Below are positions 52,149 to 64,000 of a stretch of DNA of 64,000 nucleotides, piece by piece. Location: the NCBI GenBank assembly GCA_964035775.1, contig OZ038312.1:8511658-8575657 (forward strand), given 5' to 3'. How positions within the stretch are numbered: position 1 is the first letter of the stretch; the number at the start of each line of letters is the position of its first letter. The DNA comes from Osedax frankpressi (lineage: Eukaryota > Annelida > Polychaeta > Sabellida > Siboglinidae). The position numbers and the translations under genes were made by a program. Under the pieces are notes generated by a model. It did not search any database, had not been told where the DNA came from, and saw only the letters and a list, made by a program, of their open reading frames with translations.

Positions 52149-52368
52149 TCAATTCACTTTAGGTAGAGCATCAATCATCTTTTGAGTAAGAGCAATGGTG
52201 TAAACCATAACCTATTTTGAAATTGATAATATTATGTGTGTGTTTAAATATGAGAATATATAATCCGAAAATAATATATATGTAAACTTCACTAATTTAA
52301 GTTATAAAAATAGAAATACATCGACAATTATTATTTGATTTTTTTCAATTGTATTAATATATATATAT

Positions 52369-52417
<49 letters not shown>

Positions 52418-55400
52418 TAATATTTCATATTTATTTAGTGATATATAAAATTTATCATTTATCATTTATACCTCGTCAATATAGCCTGTAAACAAAAACT
52501 CTCCACACCTGCCTCCAATTGCCATTGGAACGTCAGTATTTGCCATCGGTCCTGTACATCATATAAATATTGTTTATTATCGTTTTTCGACTTATTATAA
52601 TTTTTTCTATACAATTTAATATAATATTCAATTCAATTCAATTTAATAGTCATGACTTTTGATTTTTAAATTTTGTTATACGCTTTATAATAAGTATATT
52701 TCAATTGTAATGTCTTTATATAATCATTCTATTGTAACGAATATTAATATTATAATTATAAGTTTCAAAATCATATAACCTGTTATAGGATCTGAGAATT
52801 TAAATTTTTTGTCCAGGTAGAATTTTCTATAACTTCCATCGTATACCATGCAGGATAAATGCCAAGCATTGTCAGTAATCTACATGAATTTCAATAATGG
52901 TCAATGTAGTTATAATAAAAATATATAAGGAGTACGATATACTAATTAATAAAAATATGTTTACTTAATATTAGAAAAGGGCACTGCGTTCTAATCACCG
53001 CTAACATCTTTAGAATTCAAGGTGCCTGAACTGCCAGTGGAAGTTCTGATATCCGAATAGGAAAGCATCTTGGAAGTGCTACCTGGAGCTGTGCCCAATT
53101 CAAAAGAACCTTTTTCTTTGCAATCTCCGTTAGATGTCAGCACGTGTTTATATCCTTTAACAAAAGTAATATGAAGTATAAATACTATATTTACTCGAAG
53201 TATCACATTATAATACTTTTATTTAAATAAATTCTCCTTCTCAATCTATTTACATTCAATTGATTATTAATTAATATATTAATATGATTACGGGTAAAAC
53301 TATATTTAGATACATTTTAAAGTGTCGTTAATTAGTTATATTTAGTTACCAACTATCAGCCGTTGTATATTTATAGTATAAGCAAACTGAAAATTTTGTT
53401 ACATGGTTATCAGCGAAATAACTTCTCAAGAATGGAACCTATTTAATTATTATGACATTAGTATAATTCATAAAAATGAGTGGTTTAAATAGATTTAAAA
53501 CTATATTAATAATCGTATAATCATTATAATAATTAAACCAATGATAATATAATAATGTATTAAAATAATATAATAAAAAGTGCGAGTTTGATTATGTAAT
53601 CGATTTTATATTTTATAGTTATATATAGTTTTATTGATATAAATTAATATAATTATGATTAATATTTTATATATAAAATTATTTTGATTATTATTCTGAC
53701 CTCTAAATATGCATTTTTGAAACTTGCAACTGTCCTGAGTCCATCTGTAGCCAGTTCAACTGTACCTTTACCATATATAGAGCTGATAGCTTTAGTGCAA
53801 GTCACGTCGTTCAGGTGATTAGCGAATGGAAAGTGGAGCAGCATGGTATCATTACAAGATGTACTTCCTATTTCAAGAATTGAAATTACTTATTTCGAAA
53901 TTTAATTTAGTGTATCTTAAACACGTTCAATATAAAAACACTTTACTTTAATATACGGAAATAATATTATCGGAAAAAACTAACTTTTAATTCTAAATAC
54001 TATGTTTATACTAATAACTAATAACTTAATATATACTTATTTTGATCAATCTTAATATTGTCTAAACTATCTAGAATTGGCGTATATCATTAAGAAACGT
54101 AATATAATGTTTATCATAATCTATAACCAGTATAGAAACATCTGCAATGTGCATTCGTATCGTCGAAGTATCCTGGAGTTCTGCAAGTCTGAAATGGTGC
54201 TAATCCGCTAACACTAAATTTACTTCTGTCCACTTGATTGACTTTATAAGGGCATGGGGCAACCTCTATGGTAAATATTAGGTAAAAGTCAGAATATGAA
54301 TTAATTATATGATTAAGCTATTAATAAATATATTAATATATTTGTAATCATTATATATAATTATATTATCATTATAGTTTCTCCTTATGCTATAGGATAC
54401 CTGAATTAAATTAGTAATTTACTAACTAGTTGTTGTAGTAATAACTGGTTTATCTGTTACACTGGTGATTTTGCAACTGCCATCGGTTGGAGCTACTCTA
54501 CTACCGCACCCGTTAATAGCCTGCGTATATGTATGATTTATTAATATAATTCTATATCGACTATTAATTTAGATACATTTTAGTTAGTAATATATTTTGA
54601 GATAAACTTGAGTCCAGTAGAGATTAGCAGGGCAGGTAAAACGGGTTGCTGTGTATGTTCCATCAGCATTCTGCACACAAACGTAGAAACTATCAAAGTG
54701 TAGCAATTATAAATTATGATTAATATAATTATATATTTATATAATTCTATAATATCTTATCGTTTTTATAGTAATAATTCTATTTTGCTTGAAATGAATG
54801 AAATATTTCTTGAAATATTTATTAATTCAGTTTATTATATGTTCTAAATTATTTTTCTCAATACTTATATTTCTATATCCATGTTATTTGCATAGAATGA
54901 TATTGAAAAAATATTATGATGATCTCTATATCCTAAATCAACAAATAATATTATAAATTATTAATATTTTATTCAATAGGTATTTTAATGGGCATTAAAA
55001 ATATACTACTAATCTATTTGAACCTGGGTTATGCTATAAATACGATAATAAAAATATTATATGGCATAAATGTTAGAATATAATTCTAAACTAACTTATG
55101 ACAGTTCTTGGGATCTGGTCTCCATCCTTGACCATTTGTGAAGTCACATTTTGAGCAATCTACTCCTGCCTCTTCATCTGTATTTGTTCAGTTATTGGTA
55201 AATTGTTATAAATTAAAATTAATATATTTAATTATAATATGAATTTATATGATCGTACTTACTGCTGATATCGCAAGTTATATCAATGATCTTGTCAGTT
55301 ATTGTCGCCAAGTTATTGAAACTACTTATCGTTGTGACGAACTTACTTCCAGAAGAAATTGAAGTCAATTCATTAAGATTGTAGTTATGAATACCTGATT

Positions 55401-57721
55401 AAAAATTGTGTAAATATATAGATATATATATATATATATATAAAGTTAACCCCTAATTTAAGATCCATCACAATTTAATAGATTAATATTAAAGGTATTC
55501 AAGTATGTTTATTGTTTTACTCGTTATAGTGTGAATATAATTGCCTAGTCAATTTATTTATTTGAGAATATCTTGGCTAACTATTTTTCTAGGAACAGGG
55601 ATCGAACTAAGGCCAACTACCATTCATAATTAAATATATACCATGTAAAACACTCGAAATACGTGAGATAATCATCATATGCCTTATTACAACGATCTAC
55701 TCATTTTAATATAATTATATTATAATATTGTTTATGTTTAATATGTATATATATATATATTGAAACCGAGTGCAATGATCGTAATATCTTCATCTTTTGC
55801 TTCTTGAGCATTTGAAATTGTTAAACCTCTATTTACGTTAGACATACCATCAGTTATTACAATAGCAATCTGAGCTAACACGCTCCTTCTTTTTGCAACA
55901 ACCATATTTTTCATTTCCTGTGATATTAATTATAAATTCAATAATACAAATAATTAATTAACAGATATTATTGGTAATCGTTAAATAATTTTATATCATA
56001 TTTTAATAATATTTATCATATACATATATCGCTATGAAACAAACCAAAATACCAGCAGCCGTGTTGGTAGCCGAATTCATATAGTCAATTCTCCAAATAT
56101 GGTCAATGATTAACTGAATGTCGTCGTACGTATCAAGCTCAAAATTTAAAATCGAGTTGGATCCAAAAGTTACAGATCCTACTCGCGTTGCACTTAAATC
56201 TACAATATTTTCATATTATTTCCATATTATGAACATAAGTTTTGAATCATTTGTAATGTATCCATCAATAATATTTTATGTTATATTTTACTTTGGATTT
56301 ACTTTTTATAAAATATTTAAGATTTTACTAACTGATTTTAAAAGAAGAAAGAAAGTCAAGAACAAATTGTTTTTGCTTCCACCAATTTAATTCTAAAATA
56401 CTTCCGGAAGAGTCCAACACAAGTGTGAAATCACTCGGACAATCATTCGCTATAATAATGATATTCTATTATCACATTTAACATATGTATTCATATAATT
56501 TATTTGATAAATAACTTTAGCTATTATGATTTCAATTAATTAAAAAAAAGTAATCTTGGTTTAATTTTAATATTCTGGTATAAAATTACATAATAACATA
56601 TTATTATTATATTCCAATATCGAATTCAAAATAAATATTATTATATAAAGCTGTCAGATTATGTTTTGTATTTTTATAATAGATTATGTTATTAATATTA
56701 ACCGAGTTTACTCGAGAATATAAATGTTATGAATAGTTATAACAATAATGTTTAATTACATTTGTTTGAATTATTTTATATGTATATTATCAATAATGAT
56801 ATAATCTCTAACGTGCTTTGCACGGCTGTGAGTTACATCCAATAGTGTCTGTTTTAGATCCATATGTCCTTGACCTAGTTCCACCGCCGCAGGTCACCGA
56901 GCACTCTGTCCACGGCTCCAAACTAATTTTATCTAGGAATATATTTAAAGTATAATAAACCGTTTGAATTTTTTCAGATATATAGTACATTTTTATATTT
57001 TGTATATAATATTATATTATATCTAATAGCTAAACGGAATTTTGTCGATAATAAAATAAAAATGAAATTTCACATATTATCTATAATAGATATAGGAATT
57101 GAGAAATATTAAATTAATCCAAAATGGTTATATCAAATATGTATCTTATTTTAATAAATATCGCAAATAAAATCGTATTTAAATAACTTCCACATCGTTG
57201 ATTTCCACATGGATTGGTTATCCTGTCGCATTCCACTTCGCCCGTACCATCATCGCAAAACTTTACCCGGTACTGGCTTCCTCTTCCTCCGCAGACTTTT
57301 GTACAAGTCGTCCAATCGTCCCAACGCACCACAACTGAACCAATTATAGTATTAATATATAAATATATATACGAATACATTATTTGATATGCTATGGATA
57401 TTATGGAAACTAAACCAATGATATAACATAGTAATAACATTTCTATAATAGTTTAGTTAAGAAGAGACATTATCACAGTTGTAGATTATTAATTTAACAT
57501 GACTGTAGCATATTTTATAACCGGTTATAAAATATAGACAAACCATTAGAAGGAACAGGTCCTCCATAAGCAAACGACACGGCTATTGAAATATGTATAT
57601 ATTAAATAATATTATATATATTCTATATAATAATATTATATTCATTACGTAAGTTTAAAAATAGATTTTGAATATCTTAGAACCAACCAAAAGCGAATAC
57701 TGCAAGTGAACCTAGAGTCAT
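52149..57721 (-). CDS. Secreted TSP1-TSP1-VWA-chitin-binding-LamG matrix protein, copy 3
   Basis: Exons in reading order: 57688-57721, 57544-57582, 57188-57334, 56813-56922, 56333-56449, 56045-56199, 55767-55917, 55263-55394, 55096-55177, 54608-54689, 54427-54520, 54128-54265, 53701-53867, 53354-53438, 53006-53154, 52780-52879, 52472-52551, 52149-52211. About 643 residues with the same domains as copy 1: signal peptide, two TSP1, VWA (MIDAS DSSGS kept), CBM14, Cys-rich linker, LamG. The exon 9 acceptor is a normal single TACAG. Exons 1-11 and their introns resemble copy 1; from intron 11 to the end they resemble copy 2 (KKFKFSDP, GEFLFTGYIDE, ALPKVN C-terminus). TDG is followed by Met rather than Arg (TDGMSN). 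Every exon is open and every splice site is canonical, so this is the cleanest copy. The exon 3/4 phase problem is the same as in copy 1. Confidence 0.85.
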
Positions 57722-57981
57722 ATCTGCAATTTAAATATCAAACTTTAATTTATAAAGCAATATATTTTATTTGTATATTGGAAGTATATACTTTTAGTTT
57801 ATATATATATTATTTTAAGTATACTTAAGATAATAATCATATATGTTATATAATTATAGTTGCTAATTATTAAAGTTATGAATTGACCCTATATGATATC
57901 ATATAAGATATATAAGATATGTATGTGTATGTGAGTGTTTATATGTAGTTGTGTAGTTTAGTATGTATAAGTATGTACTTA

Positions 57982-58058
57982 CTTATAATTGACACTTTAA
58001 TATGTGAATATCAGGTAAATAGTCTTTTCTATTTATATTAATGACCCCATCACGTGAT
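57982..58058 (-). promoter_or_regulatory. Promoter and non-coding first exon of gene copy 3
   Basis: Minus-strand order: E-box ATCACGTGAT (58049-58058), TATAAATAG (58029-58037), start expected near 58007, donor GTAAGTAC with intron beginning at 57982. Spacing is identical to copy 1. Confidence 0.7.
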
Positions 58059-58059
58059 T

Positions 58060-60540
<2,481 letters not shown>

Positions 60541-60589
60541 AAATATTGACAAATTATTATTTTTATATATAAATAATATCTTATTTTAT

Positions 60590-61816
60590 TATTTAAGACC
60601 ATTAAATTCCATATACAATATTTTAATATAAAATTTACGCGTATATCCTTTGTGTGCAATGTATCCGTATGTCACTATAACATATAAACATAGTTTATAT
60701 TTTTATAAAAGTATCAATTATAATCTATTTATAGAAGAGACAGGCGAACGGGTAATTTAGCGATATTAGGAATTACTGAGAAACCAAATAAATATGTTCA
60801 CATTCCTTATTCACTAGAGTACTTTGAATGATTATCTAGTTTGAATAATGTCTGAAGATAAATTGGCTTCTTTCTATATATTTCTACATATTTCTATTAC
60901 AATTCAAGAACAATCTTATTAAGAATAATAATGATTAATAATTTATATATTTTATTGTGCCTTATTAAATAATATTTATTTTGTATTCTATTGCCTATAT
61001 TTTCTATAATATTAATTAATAAAATGTTATTTTATATTTTATTATCTATATTTTATGTAATATAAGTTAAGCCAAGGTTACCGATATATGATTTATATAC
61101 ATATATATTGTGACGATAAGAACAAAACATATGGAATATAATATATTATTTAATAATATACCTACAAATAATTTATGTTTATATATATATATATATATAT
61201 ATATAGTGTTTATATAATTTACATAGATATAAGAACAACAATATTATATAAGTTAAAAAGTTCAATTCACATAATATTTATATTTTATAAAAATTGTATT
61301 ATTTTTATTTATATTTATTTATATTTTATAAAAATTGTATTATTGTATTTTAAATAAATATAGACTTATAAAATACATGTTAGAGATTTCAGTATATGAA
61401 ATTTAATTGTAATTAAATTTCATAATTTATAAATAAATGTATACATTATTATTTATAAATTATTATTTATATAGCATATAATATACAATATATATTATTT
61501 TATTAGTATAGTTAAATATATATTTCAATTGCATGGTTAAAATTAATATTTTCTAATATAAAAATATGATTTACTTTATATTTAATATAATATATATATT
61601 TAATATAATATTATAATTTAAATACATTTGTAATATCTTGTTGAATAAAATAATAAATAATTATTTTCAATTTTGCACATCGGCTCTTCTGATAGTCATA
61701 ATTCAATTTAGGATTATAGGAATGTTTGCATATTTTGTTTGTTTATCGTAAAAAAAAATATTCATGTCAGTTAATAACTAATATTCAGATTTGTTGTCGT
61801 ATACATTAAACGACCG

Positions 61817-61881
<65 letters not shown>

Positions 61882-62160
61882 GTATGTGTGTGTGTTTATA
61901 TATAACATATGGTTTATTAATTTATTGTATGTAAATTGTTATTTATTATCTATGATTAATATGTAAAAAAAATTAATTCATTTTTAAATATATAAAAATA
62001 TATCTACTATAAAACCATGCAATATTATATCGTAGATGTTCTTATAAGAGCTAAATAGTTTTTATTAATTATCCCAGTAAATATATTTTACTACAATTTA
62101 GCAACATGTCATTTATTTATCTTTCGAGTAGCATTAAAAGTTGCACAAATTTTGTTAAAT
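60590..62160 (+). repeat. Third copy of the 21.2-23.6 kb block
   Basis: Runs parallel to 21250-21747, then 22247-22970, then 23210-23570, so it lacks the first X segment and part of the loop. Landmarks: GGCGAACGGGTAATTTAG (60741), TAAGTTAAGCCAAGG (61063), GACGATAAGAACAAAACATATGG (61112), GCTCTTCTGATAGTCATAATTC (61683), AAACCATGCAATATTATATCG (62011). No coding content. Confidence 0.8.
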
Positions 62161-62620
62161 AAATAAGATTTAAGTTGATAATAAATGCAACTTAAATGCA
62201 ATTAAAATGAAACATTTCTATTTAATTGATAAAAAGATTACATATTGCTATTTAATTGCTAAAAATATATATAAAAGATTACATATTGCTATTTACTTGC
62301 TAAAAAGAAGCACAACTTGTTAATACTGTATTTAAGAAAGCTAGCAATATTGATTTTGCATCCTCTGCGAATTCATATAACATCTTTAACACTTATGTTG
62401 ATCGCATGCTGGGCTTCAATCTCTCCAACCTGAGTTAAATAGGTTATATAATAAGATCTTAAGTATGTACTGTAATAATATCTAATCTATAAATATGTAT
62501 TACTTTAATACAATTATAAAGAAGAAAGTTATTTTATAATATATTTGGTATACATAATTTGTTACATTATATTGAAATTTTGTATATAAAATTTAAAATA
62601 ACATAAATATTATTATGTTT
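62160..62620. other. AT-rich DNA with short internal repeats
   Basis: TTACATATTGCTATTTA-TTGCTAAAAA occurs twice (about 62240 and 62280). No exon was found. Confidence 0.4.
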
Positions 62621-62797
62621 TATTAACGTCGTAAAATTATTAAGTTTGAAACCACATGGCAAAATCTCAGTCTAGTTAAAATTATTAATCGTAGATATCT
62701 TATTACTATATCATGTGATTAGACATTATGATAATCAAATTAAAAAATGTATTATCTGTTTAATTATGGATTATAGTTAGTTATAAAATTATGTATA

Positions 62798-62864
<67 letters not shown>

Positions 62865-62965
62865 AATATAATTAAACAAATATTATCTAAAATATATTCC
62901 TATTGTATTGTTAAAATTGATAAAATTGATAATTTGTTACAAATTGCTTATTATTAATTTATATA
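62620..62965 (-). repeat. Dispersed repeat, inverted copy of 14225-14590
   Basis: Begins ATTAACGTCGTAAAATTATTAAG-type sequence and includes TTTGAAACCACATGGCAAAATCTC, CATGTGATTAGA, the central (TA)n and AATTTGTTACAAATTGC. See the entry at 14225. Confidence 0.75.
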
Positions 62966-62979
62966 ATAACATTTATTTA

Positions 62980-63015
<36 letters not shown>

Positions 63016-63032
63016 TATAATTATTATTATTA

Positions 63033-64000
63033 AATTGGGTATATAATACCAGGAAAATCGTTAAAGCATATCGAAACGATTCCCATTTAAAGGCAATCCA
63101 AAATTGATAAAACAAATATTATAAGTCATATTTACAAAAAACATAAACATTAATAATGTCTACGTAATGACTATCTCTTTTTAAAATATTGATTTTACAT
63201 TGGACTTATCGCAAAATGAATAATCCCCATTTAATTAGATTATAAAAAAATTATCAAATTCAAATAACATCTTAAGTATATAAGTCATAAAACAGTAAAT
63301 TATATTGAAGGTATTAGTAAGAAAGTAAGTAAGTAAGAAAATATTAAATGAAATAGTTTGTCACAAATTTAAAAGATTGATATTTAAAATTTTTAAGGTA
63401 GAAAATTAAAAGAAATAATTGAAATTGTTATAGTTATATGTAACAAATATTATATACTCCTATAATAGATCAAATGTAGAAAGTCCTCAATTATCATCAA
63501 TATAAGTTTGATACTGAATGATCTCAAAGAAGATATGTGTCTTAAATCTGGACTTATAACCATTTACATAGACGATTTTTACATGTATTTGGATTAATTA
63601 AAAGGAAATCTATGATCAAATGACTTCTTGTACCAATTCATTAATGGCGATTAACTCATAATATTTTAAAATATTATAATTTCTAGTTTTAAAAAAATGT
63701 GATGCATATAAATGTATGTTTTATATTTACACAATTGATATTATGTAAGTTAATTGTAAATTGACAGAAAAAAAAAATATTTTTATATTAAAAATATAAT
63801 ATTTAAATTGTATTCACAATTATGCCCCAAAATATATATAAAGTAAATCAAGTAAGATCAAATTAAAGCATAGTAATGGAGTAATTTATTTAGTGGATAA
63901 ACTTTATTTTCTAAAATAATAAAATGTATTTTTAGCAGTAACTCGTTATTGGTTATCTAAAAGCATATGTTCATCTATAATACTACTCAGACATTTTATG
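63033..64000. other. Gene-free AT-rich DNA at the window end
   Basis: Apart from a short GTAAGTAAGTAAG run near 63322, nothing recognisable was found. Confidence 0.45.

Larger units (their letters stand above)
50320..57810 (-). repeat. Segmental duplication unit containing gene copy 3
   Basis: Same order and orientation as 33950-41470. Its part from 51861 upward is also arm 2 of the inverted repeat with copy 1, continuing to 60905. Microsatellite lengths differ between units. Confidence 0.9.

Overview
The window is metazoan nuclear DNA that is extremely A+T-rich outside exons. Evidence is the abundance of (TA)n, (ATT)n and (CA)n microsatellites and the presence of many short GT-AG introns. 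The exons encode secreted extracellular-matrix modules: TSP1, von Willebrand A (VWA), peritrophin-type chitin-binding and laminin-G (LamG). The species cannot be named from sequence. VWA plus chitin-binding plus LamG is the architecture of molluscan Pif-type shell-matrix proteins, and TSP1 plus VWA occurs in cnidarian and lophotrochozoan matrix proteins, so an invertebrate is likely.

Layout. Positions 1-18 kb hold no intact gene, only satellites, decayed tandem duplications, a CR1-like LINE relic (10.3-11.6 kb), palindromes and copies of a MITE-like repeat. A decayed PIF/Harbinger DNA transposon lies at 18.6-20.9 kb, with a transposase on + and a Myb/coiled-coil protein on -. A compound palindrome lies at 21.1-24.1 kb. 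The core of the window (23.8-60.9 kb) is a segmental-duplication cluster with three copies of one 18-coding-exon gene: copy 1 on + (26929-32601), copy 2 on - (35781-41374) and copy 3 on - (52149-57721). Copy 1 and copy 3 sit in arms of a roughly 9 kb inverted repeat. Copies 2 and 3 share a roughly 7.5 kb direct duplication. A 200-N assembly gap (46954-47153) lies between copies 2 and 3, and a 60-bp minisatellite with a three-unit higher-order pattern lies just past it. The right end (61-64 kb) is repeats and gene-free AT-rich DNA.

Function. Each copy keeps an open reading frame through all recognised exons and encodes about 640-650 residues: signal peptide, TSP1, TSP1, VWA with an intact MIDAS, chitin-binding type 2, a cysteine-rich linker, LamG, stop. 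All three have the same promoter layout: an ATCACGTGAT E-box, TATAAATAG, a non-coding first exon and a GTAAGTAC donor. Likely products are secreted chitin-associated matrix proteins. Copy-specific changes include a 14-bp duplication over a splice acceptor (copy 1), a lost acceptor AG and a 7-residue VWA insertion (copy 2), and a copy-1/copy-2 mosaic (copy 3). Downstream of copies 2 and 3 sits an orphan set of three exons encoding the end of a different LamG domain.

All exon coordinates are hand-derived from splice signals, reading frame and comparison of the three copies. No database search was possible.
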